From the NCBI RefSeq assembly GCF_016101585.1, contig NZ_JACFQG010000001.1, positions 682,001-746,000 of the forward strand: a DNA stretch of 64,000 bases, read 5' to 3'. Source of the DNA: Bifidobacterium polysaccharolyticum (lineage in GTDB: Bacteria; Actinomycetota; Actinomycetes; Actinomycetales; Bifidobacteriaceae). The notes below the pieces were generated by a model. That model ran no database searches and had not been told where the DNA came from. It was given only the letters and a program-made list of their open reading frames with translations. Below are positions 7,701 through 16,497 of this stretch, piece after piece. The position numbers were made by a program, and so were the translations under genes. Every line of letters begins with the position of its first letter. Positions within the stretch are counted from its first letter, which is position 1.

Positions 7701-10305
7701 CGCGGGGAATGCCGATATCGCCCCTGGTGGCCTTGTCCGGGGTTAGACGGCGGTAGGCGAAGGCCCGCTTGTACTTGAAGTCGTAGAGGTTGGGCCTGTC
7801 GGAGCGCTTCCTGTTCTTGTCTCCGCCACGTTCGCAGCGATTCCCGGTCACGTAGCGGCCGCCATCCTCGAATTCGGTGATGGTCAGCTTGCAGTGGTTC
7901 TGGCAGAGCTTGCAGACATCGTGGGTGGTGGTCATGGAGAGGTTATCCAGATGGTCCCCTGCCAGTATGGAGCTGACCACATGGCCGTTCTCCACTTTCA
8001 GACCAGGCAGGGTCGTCTTGAAGCCCTGGTCGTTCTTGGAGGCAACGTTGGCCGAGCCGTTTGTGCCAATCTTGTTGACGGCGGCCGGCGACAACCTTGA
8101 CCTGGTGGAAGCCGGAGCCATATTAGGGGTAGTGGGCGTGCTGCCCACGGACTTTCCCCCGTCGACCACGTTCACTGAAGGGTGGGCCATCTGGGAACTG
8201 ACTGCAGCAAGATCCGCGACCTCTTCATTCTGCGGGCAGTGCATGCGGGCCGTCAGCGCAGCGCCGTAGGCTCCCATGAGCCCGGCGATGTTGGGTCTGG
8301 TCACCTTGCGACCGGTCAGGAGTTCAAAGGCCCGCAAAACAGCATCATTGAGGAAGGTCCCTCCCTGGACCACGACCACCGGCCCCAGGGCGTTGGCATC
8401 ACGCAGCTTGATGACCTTGTAGAGGGCGTTCCTGACCACCGAGTAGCAGAGCCCAGCAGCAATGTCCTCCGGGGAGGCGCCCTCCTTCTGAGCCTGCTTG
8501 ACCGAGGAATTCATGAAGACCGTGCAACGGGAGCCCAGATCGGTCGGGGCTTCGGAGGCCAACGCCTGCTTGGTGAAGTCTTGGATGCTGATGCCCATGG
8601 ACTGGGCAAAGGTCTGCAGGAAGGATCCGCAGCCGGCCGAGCAGGCCTCGTTGACGCAGATCGAATCGATGACCCCGTCGTTGACGGCGATGTACTTCAT
8701 ATCCTGCCCGCCAATGTCGATGACCGAGGTAACACCGGGGCTGATCTCCTCGGCTGCCCGGTAGTGGGCCATGGTCTCGACCACGCCCTCGTCAACGTGC
8801 AAGCCGGCCTTGACCAGGCCCTCACCATATCCGGTAGCGCAGGCACGGGCGATATAGGCACCCTCCGGCAGGGACTTCCTGACCTCCTTGACGATGTTGG
8901 CGGCGGCGATCAGCGGACTGTCCTTATGCACTCCGTAGGTGGACCAGACGATGGTCTTGTCGTCGTTGATCAGTACGGCCTTGATGGTGGTGCTGCCCGC
9001 ATCAATGCCCAGGAAGTGTGGCCCCTTGGCCCCAGACAGGTCCCCGGTGGGGATGATCTCGGCACCATGCCGGTCGTTGAACTCCTTGCGCTCGTCTTCG
9101 TTCAGGAAGAGCGGGCGTATCGTTCTGGCCGTGGATGGCATGTTCTCCAGACCCTTCAGGGCTGAGAGGACGCCATCCAGCGATGTCAGATCAAAGTTCA
9201 TCTCTTGATTTTGGATGGCATTTTTGGCGGTTTCTGTCGCCGGAACCTTATTCTCACCGTCCACCAAGGTAGTGGTGCGGCCGTCCTGCATGGCATCTTG
9301 CAGAGCCATCTTGTCCAGGCTCGAAGCCTTTTCGGACCGCGCCTTGTCGACCTCCGCCTGGTCCAGCCCCCAAGCCGGACCGAAGGGGTCGTTCACATCG
9401 GTTTCTGGCGAGTAGTCGGTCTTGACCTGCGCTGCATTATCCTGGTCGTCCTGCTCCTGACGACCAGCCATGATGGCAGCGCCATAGGCCACATAGAGGT
9501 GCGCGTTTTCAGGGATGATATAGCGGCTGACCCTGTCCTGGAGGATCCGCTTAAAGGCCTCCCTCAGCTCACTCATAAAGAAGAGGGGCCCGCCCAAAAA
9601 GATCACGTTGCCACGGATGGGACGCCCGCAGGCCAAACCGGAGATGGTCTGTGTGGCAACGGCGTTGAAGATTGATGCAGCCAGATCCTCCTTGGCGGCT
9701 CCATCGTTGATCAGGGGCTGGAGGTCGGACTTGGCGAAGACCCCACAGCGCGAGGCTATGGGGTAAATGGTCTTGTACTTGGAGGCCATATCATTCAAGC
9801 CTGAAGCATCGGTATTGAGCAGGGTGGCCATCTGATCGATGAAAGCACCAGTCCCGCCCGCGCAGGACCCGTTCATCCGCTGCTCCGGAGTGGGCTTCAG
9901 ATAGGTGATCTTGGCATCCTCGCCGCCCAGTTCGATGATCACATCCCCCTCGGGATAGGTGGCGTTGATGGCCTCGGTCTCGGCAATGACCTCCTGGGCA
10001 AACTCGGCCTGAAGCTGGCTTGCCAGCTCCAACCCGCCCGAGCCGGTGATCACCAGGCTGATGGGATTGCCGGCCAGACCAACCCGTGATAGGGAGAGCT
10101 TAATATCCGTGACCAGTTCCGCCACGCACTGCCGTACATTGGCATGATGGCGGCGATAGTCGCTGAAAAGCGCCTGATCCAGCCTGTCCCCTGTGCCAAG
10201 AACAACGGCCTTAACTGTGGTGGAACCGATGTCCAAACCCACACGCAGGAGATCCCGCGGTCCTGTGCCCTTATATCGACCCGCTATGTCGACGCCATCA
10301 GACAT
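4783..10305 (-). CDS. giant acyl-CoA dehydratase activase: two BadF/HgdC-like domains plus a DUF2229-type region
   Basis: A 1840-residue protein containing two complete ATPase activase domains of the BadF/BcrAD/HgdC class (actin-like fold). Domain 1 (about 20-290) has DIGSTTVKAVV, the IIELGGEDAK loop and a conserved NGSCAGGTGAF cysteine (about C148), with a second cysteine near 187. Domain 2 (about 430-720) has GIDAGSTTIKAV, IDIGGQDMK and EACSAGCGSF. In HgdC, equivalent cysteines bridge a 4Fe-4S cluster at the dimer interface. The C-terminal half has CKLCQNHCKLT plus further cysteine-containing blocks resembling DUF2229 and HgdB-like dehydratase sequences, divided by a low-complexity Glu/Lys/Gln linker near residues 1230-1330. 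ATG 10305 has GAGG 8 nt upstream. Genes of this type are common in bifidobacteria, but a true 2-hydroxyacyl-CoA dehydratase substrate is not established, so the name is by homology only. Confidence 0.9.
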   Translation of the reverse strand: MSDGVDIAGRYKGTGPRDLLRVGLDIGSTTVKAVVLGTGDRLDQALFSDYRRHHANVRQCVAELVTDIKLSLSRVGLAGNPISLVITGSGGLELASQLQAEFAQEVIAETEAINATYPEGDVIIELGGEDAKITYLKPTPEQRMNGSCAGGTGAFIDQMATLLNTDASGLNDMASKYKTIYPIASRCGVFAKSDLQPLINDGAAKEDLAASIFNAVATQTISGLACGRPIRGNVIFLGGPLFFMSELREAFKRILQDRVSRYIIPENAHLYVAYGAAIMAGRQEQDDQDNAAQVKTDYSPETDVNDPFGPAWGLDQAEVDKARSEKASSLDKMALQDAMQDGRTTTLVDGENKVPATETAKNAIQNQEMNFDLTSLDGVLSALKGLENMPSTARTIRPLFLNEDERKEFNDRHGAEIIPTGDLSGAKGPHFLGIDAGSTTIKAVLINDDKTIVWSTYGVHKDSPLIAAANIVKEVRKSLPEGAYIARACATGYGEGLVKAGLHVDEGVVETMAHYRAAEEISPGVTSVIDIGGQDMKYIAVNDGVIDSICVNEACSAGCGSFLQTFAQSMGISIQDFTKQALASEAPTDLGSRCTVFMNSSVKQAQKEGASPEDIAAGLCYSVVRNALYKVIKLRDANALGPVVVVQGGTFLNDAVLRAFELLTGRKVTRPNIAGLMGAYGAALTARMHCPQNEEVADLAAVSSQMAHPSVNVVDGGKSVGSTPTTPNMAPASTRSRLSPAAVNKIGTNGSANVASKNDQGFKTTLPGLKVENGHVVSSILAGDHLDNLSMTTTHDVCKLCQNHCKLTITEFEDGGRYVTGNRCERGGDKNRKRSDRPNLYDFKYKRAFAYRRLTPDKATRGDIGIPRVLNMYEDYPFWFTLLTSLGFRVMISGRSNHELFESGMESIASENICYPAKLVHGHIHSLVDKGIKTIFYPCVTYEQELVPDTDNHYNCPIVANYPVVIEANMAELKENGVRFMRPYFNLSNKEKMVERIVKVFDWAKVSEEEARTAVQEAYREDARFKEDVRQEGLRALAYMQEYGVKGVVLSGRPYHVDPEVNHGIPETICSLGMAVLSEDSICELDVHKLPKLSDYIIPAAGERALASNNPTAAKFRKTVPGFGDDHQKMPLRVTDQWAYHSRLYSAARFVSEYPDLQLVQLVSFGCGVDAITTDQVQEILADKGDVYTQLKIDEVSNLGAAKIRLRSLKAAMDERHQRDLNQEDSEDQKEVPAKEQAPAKVAAKDNVMVENVDTSTDLVQSEVQAKKSSDSQDSQDLASHIEAVDVDASDKPKSHGFRSTNAQKINLSQRKADIVALARFVALHDKSDQGLIGLHPMGIRPIRETMASKQKEQEADNQGKNVQASGAAAKPTLSKYATEHRFTKEMGHKFTVVAPQMSPVHFSLLEAVFSSADYHFELLKHATAEDINTGVKYVNNDACFPAIIVVGQLVNAFLSGRFDPHKCAVIVTQTGGMCRATNYYGLLRKALADAGYGYVPIITLSVQGFKANPGLQVTPALLHRAVKAFYLGDAMIECLLRVRPYEQEPGSANRLYKLWDTICKETIEHHGYSKTAKKVYGHGYLPYRTLMKRMIRAFDQLPLRNIPRKPRVGVVGEILVKYHPDANNHVVDLIESQGCEAVLPGVCDFMVNGISNAEWNEEMLGTGGQVGVKKIVLKAADVYRAPMIAGFKASHGKFDIPAHISDLREKAASVTSLGVQAGEGWLLTGEIIELIQSGAPNIVCAQPFACLPNHVTGRGMFGKIRRTYPEANIVSIDYDPGASEANQLNRIKLMIAAAKKPGDQQKLSQDHKADDGFQATEATGLDAGQAAPVQDEEKVLESL

Positions 10306-10776
10306 GAAACAACCTCAATCCGTGAGACCGCCGCATGATGGGGTTGAAAAGCAGACACCACATCATATCCGGCTTGCTTTATTTATGCTACCGCCAGAGC
10401 GTGAATAACTTTTGCAATATCGGGGAATCAAGACTGTCACCTTTGACACAGTCGCCAACAAAACTGCTGCCGGTACAGGCAAACCATAGACTAGTGCAGC
10501 TGCATCAAAGCGTTGGTTGCAACCTTTGCCCTCCACGCTTTCGCCTCAGTCCCAGCCTCCTTGCGAGTGGGAAAATGCCGCTGTGCCCTCGGCGAAATCG
10601 ACTCAGGAGCAGCCGGCAGAGGGCCTGTAGAGGACTTGCAGAGTATATGGAATTGTCCCCGTATTGAGAGACCCTGAAAGAACGTTTCCTTCTCCGACCA
10701 ACCCGAATACCGCCTTGTACAGGCTATGCCAGATGAGTTGGTCGGGCTGGCGGAATCGAAGGTCAGGAGGCATCAG
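10306..10776. other. divergent intergenic gap of about 470 bp
   Basis: This region lies between the start of the leftward activase gene and the start of the rightward xseA gene, so it must hold both promoters. No RNA gene, terminator or conserved small ORF was recognised. Open stretches here (such as 10335-10667) have no coding character. Confidence 0.4.
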
Positions 10777-12087
10777 GTGCGAGCATACATGGGTTCGAGC
10801 ATGCAGGGATCAATGGGCGCACCTGCTGGACCAGCATCGTCAGGACTGGCCCCCAAACCCTTGGATCAGCTGCCCCGTTTGGCACGCGATACCACCGAGG
10901 AAGACCCCTGGCCGGTCAGCGTACTCAGCCAGAAGTACCACGACGCAGTGGCCCGCTGGCCCGGAGCCTGGGTGGAGGGACAGATCGTGGAGATCAACAC
11001 CCGCCGGACTGGTTCCGCCTATCTGACCCTGCGCGACAACTTCGAGGATATCTCCATCAACGTCATGGGCTTTCGAGCATTCGCCGCCCAGGCCCGAGAA
11101 TTCCGCCAGGGCGACCGGGTGGTGGTCCACGGAAGGCCTGACCTCTGGATCAAACAGACCCGTCTGAGTTTCATGGCCGACCGGATCAAGCGTGTAGGCA
11201 CCGGCGATCTCAAAGAGCAGATCGACCAGCTTAGGCGCAAGCTCAAGGGCGAGGGCCTCTTTGACACGGAAAACAAGGTTCCCCTGCCCGAGTTCCCCCG
11301 ACGTATCGGCCTGATCTGCGCACCCAAGGCCAGAGCCGAGGGGGATGTAATCACCAACGCCCGTCTTCGCTGGCCCACCATTGAATTCTCCGTTGTACAT
11401 GCCCACGTCCAGGGTCCCCAGTGCCCGCCCGAGGCGGTCGAGGCCATCCAAAAGCTGGATGCTGATCCAGCTGTGGATGTGATCATCGTAGCCAGGGGCG
11501 GCGGCAGCTTCGAGGATCTGCTCGGATTTTCGGACGAATCGGTAGTCCGGGCCACGGCGGCATGCGTCACCCCAATCGTCTCGGCCATCGGCCACGAGGA
11601 CGACTGGACCCTTATCGATCTGGCGGCGGATCTGCGCGCCTCCACCCCTACTGATGCAGCCAAGCGGGTGGTGCCCGACCTGGTCGAGCAGGAGGGAATC
11701 ATCCAGGAGGCCCGAATGCGCATAAACGCGCGTATCGAAAATATGGTCCAAGGCGAGACGCGTTTGATTGAGGGATATGCCAACCGCCCCAGCCTGACCA
11801 AACCGCAGACCATGCTGGACAAGCCCCAGCGGTTGGTTGACGAATCCTTGGTTCGCCTGGACATTGCCCTGCGGCGGATCGTGGACGATGCCTCCTTGAC
11901 CGTGGAGAAGCTCCAGTCCTCGCTGACCGCTCTTTCCCCCCAATCCACGCTGGACCGCGGATACGCAGTCGTGCAGGCCCTGGACGGGAAGGTGATTATC
12001 AGCCCCCAGCAGGTTCAGGCCGATCAGGATCTGACTTTGACCGTCAAAGAGGGCCGGATCGAGACCAGGGTCGTCAACGGGCAGTGA
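10777..12087 (+). CDS. xseA: exodeoxyribonuclease VII large subunit
   Basis: Catalytic subunit of exonuclease VII, which degrades single-stranded DNA from both ends into oligonucleotides in the cytoplasm with XseB. Visible in order: an N-terminal OB-fold (WVEGQIVEINTRRTGSAYLTL), the RIGLICAPKARAEGDV segment, then VDVIIVARGGGSFEDLLGF and VSAIGHEDDWTLIDLAADL of the nuclease core, and the coiled-coil region that recruits XseB ending in STLDRGYAVVQ. The best start is GTG 10777, with AGGAGG at 10765-10770 six bases upstream, giving 436 residues. ATG 10726 has no ribosome site and ATG 10789 is too far from the AGGAGG. xseB follows after 96 bp. Confidence 0.93.
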   Translation: MRAYMGSSMQGSMGAPAGPASSGLAPKPLDQLPRLARDTTEEDPWPVSVLSQKYHDAVARWPGAWVEGQIVEINTRRTGSAYLTLRDNFEDISINVMGFRAFAAQAREFRQGDRVVVHGRPDLWIKQTRLSFMADRIKRVGTGDLKEQIDQLRRKLKGEGLFDTENKVPLPEFPRRIGLICAPKARAEGDVITNARLRWPTIEFSVVHAHVQGPQCPPEAVEAIQKLDADPAVDVIIVARGGGSFEDLLGFSDESVVRATAACVTPIVSAIGHEDDWTLIDLAADLRASTPTDAAKRVVPDLVEQEGIIQEARMRINARIENMVQGETRLIEGYANRPSLTKPQTMLDKPQRLVDESLVRLDIALRRIVDDASLTVEKLQSSLTALSPQSTLDRGYAVVQALDGKVIISPQQVQADQDLTLTVKEGRIETRVVNGQ

Positions 12088-12183
12088 CCGATTCCACGAG
12101 GTCAGTCACATATAATCGTCCGCAATAATCATCCACAGTATTGAGGAATTTGATCAACTCACCAGATAAGAAGAGGAGCAGGC

Positions 12184-12507
12184 ATGAGCGACACCGACGC
12201 AGCGCAGACCAAGGAGCAGAGCGAGGAACAGCCGGTACTGGCTTCGGCCCTGAGCCAGAAGGAACGCGATACCATCGCCAAACTGCCTTATGAGCAGGCC
12301 CGAGACCAGCTGATCCAGGCGGTTCAAGCTCTGGAGGCCGGCGGCCTGGACCTGGATGCCTCCATGCGTCAATGGGAAATCGGCGAGGCTTTGGCCAAGC
12401 GAGCCCAGGAGCTGCTAGGCCAGGTGCGAGCCAAGCTCGATGCCGCCCAGCAGGAGCAGGCCAGCGCCGGAGCCCAGGCTGGCACACAATCCAACTTGGA
12501 TGCCTGA
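12184..12507 (+). CDS. xseB: exodeoxyribonuclease VII small subunit
   Basis: A 107-residue helical partner of XseA that activates and stabilises the nuclease. The core IAKLPYEQARDQLIQAVQAL and GGLDLDASMRQWEIGEALAK is the family signature. The N-terminal 30 residues (Glu/Gln/Ala-rich) and the C-terminal Ala/Gln tail extend beyond the usual roughly 80 residues. ATG 12184 has AGAGGAG just upstream. It follows xseA on the same strand and converges with the leftward gene at 12514. Confidence 0.92.
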   Translation: MSDTDAAQTKEQSEEQPVLASALSQKERDTIAKLPYEQARDQLIQAVQALEAGGLDLDASMRQWEIGEALAKRAQELLGQVRAKLDAAQQEQASAGAQAGTQSNLDA

Positions 12508-12513
12508 AGTTCC

Positions 12514-13539
12514 CTACTCCACCATCACCGTGGCCAGCAGGGCTGCATGATCCGAACCTGCAATAGGTACGGCCTGCAGCTGATTAGCTCTGATGTCACG
12601 GTCCACCACAACATGATCGATGGCCGCCAACCTGGGCAATGGGGCCCTGTCAGCCGGCCAGGTCATGCTCATGCCATGCCCGGCCTGACGTGCCCCATCG
12701 CTGAACCGCTCCCCCAACATGTCTCGGAAGACCGCATGGTCATAAGTTGCGTTGAAGTCTCCCATCAGCACGTATCGGGTGTGCTCGTGGTTTCGCAGCT
12801 TCCCCAGGTCGGACACGCTGCGCCGCCAGGCATTCCAACTGCCAGGTTGGGGCGAGGTGGTATGGACCGAGACGAATCTGATGCTGGTCTTGCCCCTGCC
12901 GAAGTCAATACTGGCCGCCGGCATCATGGAGGAGCGAGATCCCACGTCGTCCTTTGAGGGCGACTGCATTGGCGCGGCCGTCCAAAGACCGTTGGCGTAT
13001 TCCTTCGAAGATGTGGAAAGCTGCTCGTGGGGCAGATAGCGGTCGATGCCGGCCTTGTGAAGACGGTCCACAAAATCCTTGCTGACCTCTTGCAGAGCCA
13101 GCACCTCAACCCGGTTGTCGCCGACAGTCTTGACTACCTGATCGGCATCGGCCTGTCCTTTGTAGACGTTCAGCGTCATCACTCGGGCCACATCGTCGTA
13201 CCGGTCGGGATGCTCAAGAGCTGCGAGCTGATCAGCTTGGCCATTGAGCTCGTGTCCTTCTTGGTAGAAGGGATACTGCCAGTAGACATTCAAGGCCAAG
13301 GCGGCGATAAGCACCAAAGCCGTGAACCATCGTGAAGACATCAGAGCCAGGAGCAGGGCCAGCAGACCCAAGAGAATGAACCAGGGCGTCAGAGCGGCCA
13401 GATCCGGCAGGTATGGGATCGACGACAGCCATGCCGGACAGGCACGCGCCGCCAGAGCCAGCAAGCTGGCCAACGCCAGCAGCCTGGCCACCCACCCAAA
13501 GACGTGCCTCACCAGGAAGGACTGTCTGAATCTCGCCAT
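12514..13539 (-). CDS. membrane-anchored endonuclease/exonuclease/phosphatase family protein
   Basis: A 341-residue protein with three N-terminal hydrophobic segments (about residues 8-75) followed by an exposed EEP-fold catalytic domain. The metal-dependent hydrolase motifs are visible: VMTLNVYKG (Asn ligand), VLALQEVS (Glu ligand), RYVLMGDFNATYDH (DFN motif) and the terminal AIDHVVVD plus GSDHAALLA (catalytic Asp-His). ATG 13539 is preferred over the upstream start at 13629 because GGAGGAG precedes it. Such actinobacterial proteins may hydrolyse phosphodiester bonds in lipids or nucleic acids outside the cell; the substrate is not predictable. It converges with xseB, with only 6 bp between stop codons. 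Confidence 0.85.
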   Translation of the reverse strand: MARFRQSFLVRHVFGWVARLLALASLLALAARACPAWLSSIPYLPDLAALTPWFILLGLLALLLALMSSRWFTALVLIAALALNVYWQYPFYQEGHELNGQADQLAALEHPDRYDDVARVMTLNVYKGQADADQVVKTVGDNRVEVLALQEVSKDFVDRLHKAGIDRYLPHEQLSTSSKEYANGLWTAAPMQSPSKDDVGSRSSMMPAASIDFGRGKTSIRFVSVHTTSPQPGSWNAWRRSVSDLGKLRNHEHTRYVLMGDFNATYDHAVFRDMLGERFSDGARQAGHGMSMTWPADRAPLPRLAAIDHVVVDRDIRANQLQAVPIAGSDHAALLATVMVE

Positions 13540-13734
13540 GGTCTCCTCCAGAAAATCATCGCCGACCCGGTCCCCTTCCAAGGAACACACAGTCAGCTCG
13601 ACCATTGAGCAATTGTAAACCACGACCATATGGCGGACAGGTATATGAACCTAACTTCTCCAGAAAGGGAACGGTGCTAGCCCGCACAGCAGCGACCTGC
13701 CCAAGTCCCACTTCGTGGTAGAGTAGTTTCCGTT

Positions 13735-13807
13735 GCCCCGGTAGCTCAGGGGATAGAGCACTTCTCTCCTAAAGAAGGTGTCGTGCGTTCGAATCGCATC
13801 CGGGGCA
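13735..13807 (+). tRNA. tRNA-Arg (anticodon CCT)
   Basis: A full cloverleaf can be drawn. The acceptor stem GCCCCGG pairs with CCGGGGC at the 3' end. The D-arm is GCTC-AGGGGATA-GAGC. The anticodon stem CTTCT/AGAAG encloses CTCCTAA with CCT at positions 34-36, and the T-arm is GTGCG-TTCGAAT-CGCAT. The discriminator base is A, followed by CCC, so the CCA end is not encoded. It reads AGG arginine codons. It stands alone between the EEP gene and the Fic gene. Confidence 0.95.
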
Positions 13808-14106
13808 CCCTAAAGGTTCAGGCATAAAGAAGTACTTGGCCTTGCTCTCCGCAACCATTTCCCAACCCTATGGCTTTCCATACTCTGGCACATCGCCAAC
13901 GGGTATCCCCCGCTACTAGCTTCCACACATGTACATTGGAGGAGGTTTCGGTACCGTTAGGCGAGCTTATACGCGGTCCGGCTGATACAGCTGCCGGGTA
14001 TGCTTCGAAGTCAGAGCAGTCGATGAGGTCATGTCTGACTAACACCATGTGCTAATTACTGTGCTCGTTTGACCATTACCAACCCAAGGCGAGAGGACGT
14101 TACAGG

Positions 14107-14826
14107 TCAGGGACGTCCATCTGAGGATGGCATATCATCCCTGTTATCCCAATGCTCAGCCTGCAATACATGCTGCCTGTTCCACTTGGCCAAGTGGCGA
14201 ATGATCGTCTGATCGCTGTTGAGATAATAAGCGGCCAGCTCCCGGTTGAACCAGGTCCTGTCCTTATCACTGGTGGGCACAGTGAGCGGATGCCGGTCGC
14301 CATGCGCGATCAGCAGCCCATTGCCAGCGAGCAGCGCAGTCCTCTTATTGCCGTCGCCAAATGGCTGCATCTTGGCCAGTCCGGCAAAAAGACGCACCGC
14401 ATCTTCCAGGATGTCTTCTCCAGTTGCTCCCCCAACGGTGCTTTTTATCAGGGATGCAATGGTGGCAGAATCAGGCACGGGTGGCTCGTACCTCCCCAAC
14501 GGGGTGCTGACCATGACGGGGGTGCGTTCGTCGCGCAGCTTGCCTGGTTCCATGGCAGCAGTCCTTGTCAACTGCGCGTTGATGGACTTCACGTAGACCA
14601 GGTCGATCGGCTCGCGAGCATAGTCGTAGTGCAGGGTGTAGTCCGCGGCCTGCCGCAAATCTAGCAGAAGATTGTAGTCGGCCTTGGAATTGACGACCTG
14701 GGGATTGCCGGTGCGCAGGAACTCCTCAGTGGCCATGAAAGTCGACTGCAGCCCATCAAAGGTGCGGCCCATGGAGTACAGGAGCCCGGCAAGTTGTTTG
14801 GTGCTCAGCGATCCGTACTCGCACAT
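14107..14826 (-). CDS. Fic-domain protein with glutamine in place of the motif histidine
   Basis: A 239-residue Fic-fold protein. Fic enzymes usually transfer AMP or another nucleotide/phosphate group to a target hydroxyl using the histidine of HPFxxGNGR. Here the motif is MQPFGDGNKRTALLAGN (residues 153-169): the catalytic histidine is Q154, while the anion-binding GDGN and the arginine remain. The N-terminal half is helical (FDGLQSTFMATEEFL; DLVYVKSINAQL) and the flap region (EPGKLRDERTPVMV) is present. ATG 14826 has GGAAGG upstream. Q-for-H versions may be non-AMPylating or pseudo-enzymatic; the activity is unknown. Its start overlaps the end of the small ORF at 14805-15029. Confidence 0.8.
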   Translation of the reverse strand: MCEYGSLSTKQLAGLLYSMGRTFDGLQSTFMATEEFLRTGNPQVVNSKADYNLLLDLRQAADYTLHYDYAREPIDLVYVKSINAQLTRTAAMEPGKLRDERTPVMVSTPLGRYEPPVPDSATIASLIKSTVGGATGEDILEDAVRLFAGLAKMQPFGDGNKRTALLAGNGLLIAHGDRHPLTVPTSDKDRTWFNRELAAYYLNSDQTIIRHLAKWNRQHVLQAEHWDNRDDMPSSDGRP

Positions 14827-15029
14827 GTGCGTTTCCTTCCGTTCCTGTTCTGCTTAAATTCTCTCATGCCAGCCGTATTCTGCATCAGCTGTTCTCGCCC
14901 GGCTTCCGACCGACCAGCCGCAAAGAGCTCAACTCCAGTGGGCATATCCTCAATGCGGCGGCGACACTTACTATGTCCAGGAACCAGTCGCTCGAACATG
15001 TTTGCCGGATTCTTGCTCATGGTATTCAA
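14805..15029 (-). CDS. small ORF overlapping the Fic gene, possible partner protein
   Basis: A 74-residue basic, helical-looking protein (starts MNTMSKNPAN, contains ELFAAGRSEAGREQL) whose end overlaps the Fic gene by 22 bp, the kind of arrangement seen for translationally coupled toxin-antitoxin or regulator pairs. The start is TTG 15029 (AGAGG about 5 nt upstream) or ATG 15020. The inhibitory motif of known Fic antitoxins, (S/T)xxxE(G/N), was looked for and is not present in exact form. The protein family was not recognised and it could be non-coding. Confidence 0.4.
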   Translation of the reverse strand: MNTMSKNPANMFERLVPGHSKCRRRIEDMPTGVELFAAGRSEAGREQLMQNTAGMREFKQNRNGRKRTCASTDR

Positions 15030-15200
15030 GTGTTCCTCTTTCCTGTTGCGTCGTGCTGCTTATCGAGCATCCCATTTTCAGGTGTCACGTATACAAGACA
15101 AGGAAACCGAAAAGTTCATTGTCGAGAGGGCTTACATCCCCCTTCCCGTGCCTGGACTTGTAGCACTCTGTGTCCTGCACAACGCTTTCAAAAGAATCCA

Positions 15201-15214
15201 GGGGGGGGGGGGGG
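15201..15214 (+). repeat. 14-G homopolymer tract
   Basis: A run of 14 G (C on the minus strand) in the 515-bp region between the small ORF and the methyltransferase gene, 331 bp upstream of the methyltransferase start. No recognised gene crosses it; plus-strand and minus-strand ORFs through it have no familiar features. It is the longest of four poly-G tracts in the window, the other three being inside RCC1-type genes. It could vary in length and so change a promoter or a decayed gene. The surrounding sequence (about 15215-15500) is comparatively A+T-rich and holds no other recognised feature. Confidence 0.9.
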
Positions 15215-15544
15215 CTTGCATGGCGTAGTAGCCGATAGGATGTTGGATCCCATAGCTCATGACACAGCACCGATAGGCTTATTGGCACCATGGCAGAACC
15301 TGATATTTGGACCATAACGCAATCGATAATCGGAAAAGACTTAACTCAAAGTTAAAAATACGATTTGAGTATGCGAATCGCTCCTAGGCACCCCGTATTT
15401 GCCAACACAGCGGATATTGAGGATAATAAAAAAGTTGCATATTCGCGCATGACTAACAAATCTGCACAAATCTGCACTCGAAAACCTGTTTTGAATATCG
15501 ACCGGCTGGATCATTGTCGATAAGCCTCTTTCGAAAGGAACACC

Positions 15545-16426
15545 ATGTCTCATCAAATGCACCAGAACGAGGATGTAGAGGATAATCTCCTCAACTGGAA
15601 TGACAGGGCAGTTGTGCATGCCAACGGCGGCTATGGAGACCTTGACGCATTTGCGGATGACCCATCGGCCCTGTCGTCAGTAACCCTGCGAGATCTCGAG
15701 GTCTTGAAGCCCCATCTGCCAGAACACGGCATCAAAGGGTTGCACCTTTTGCATCTGCAATGCCATATAGGCTCTGATACCATCTCATGGTGGCGTTTGG
15801 GAGCACGAGACGTATATGGACTGGATTTCTCTCCCACCTCGCTGGATTATGCCAGGAAGCTATCTGAACGGGCCGGAGCATCCATAACCTATGTTCAAAG
15901 CGATGCTCGATGCGCTGCCGATGCCATGCCTAATCAGAAAGGCTCGTTCGATGTAATCGTCACCAGCTGCGGAACCATCACCTGGCTTCCCGATCTGAAA
16001 GACTGGGCTCGTTCAATCGCCTCCCTGCTAACAGACGGAGGAATATTCATGATCCGCGACAACCATCCCCTGCTTTTCGCCTTGAACAACGAGGGCTTGT
16101 CGATAGTTCAAGATTATTTTGGCGGAACAGAAACGACTTATGAGACGGATCAAAGCTACACGTCAGCAACCGACTCGCTCGAGGATGGGACAAAACCCCA
16201 AATTACCCATACCACCAATCACAATTGGGCTCATGACTTCCAGGAAATAAGCAGTGCTCTTCTGGATGCCGGACTGACTATAGAGGCCATCGGCGAGCAT
16301 AATGTGGACGACTGGCAGTCACTGCCAATGCTTGAGTACAGCCCAGAACTGCAGGGATGGATCATGCCCCACAATCAGCCTCAAATCCCCCTGACCTTCT
16401 CGATGGTAGCCAGAAAGAAAGCCTAA
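15545..16426 (+). CDS. class I SAM-dependent methyltransferase
   Basis: A 293-residue Rossmann-fold methyltransferase. Motif I is LLHLQCHIGSDT (about residues 68-79), motif II is GLDFS with its acidic ribose-binding Asp (about 92-96), and the FDVIVTSCGTITWLPDL strand is motif IV. The C-terminal part (about 165-290) is a substrate domain with HTTNHNWAHDFQEISSALLDAG. The length and the NWNDRAVVHA start fit the widespread small-molecule methyltransferase group with LLNW..RA at the N-terminus. ATG 15545 has AAAGGA 7 nt upstream. The substrate is unknown. It converges with the AraC gene at 16715. Confidence 0.85.
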   Translation: MSHQMHQNEDVEDNLLNWNDRAVVHANGGYGDLDAFADDPSALSSVTLRDLEVLKPHLPEHGIKGLHLLHLQCHIGSDTISWWRLGARDVYGLDFSPTSLDYARKLSERAGASITYVQSDARCAADAMPNQKGSFDVIVTSCGTITWLPDLKDWARSIASLLTDGGIFMIRDNHPLLFALNNEGLSIVQDYFGGTETTYETDQSYTSATDSLEDGTKPQITHTTNHNWAHDFQEISSALLDAGLTIEAIGEHNVDDWQSLPMLEYSPELQGWIMPHNQPQIPLTFSMVARKKA

Positions 16427-16497
16427 CCCAGCAAGTACGAGCGTGGTTTTGCTGAGACATGGCCTTACTTGGCCCGGCGGCCTGCCCGGCAGATTGG

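Noticed and set aside
13870-14055. 61-codon frame after the tRNA
   Set aside because: No ribosome site and no conserved feature; likely chance.
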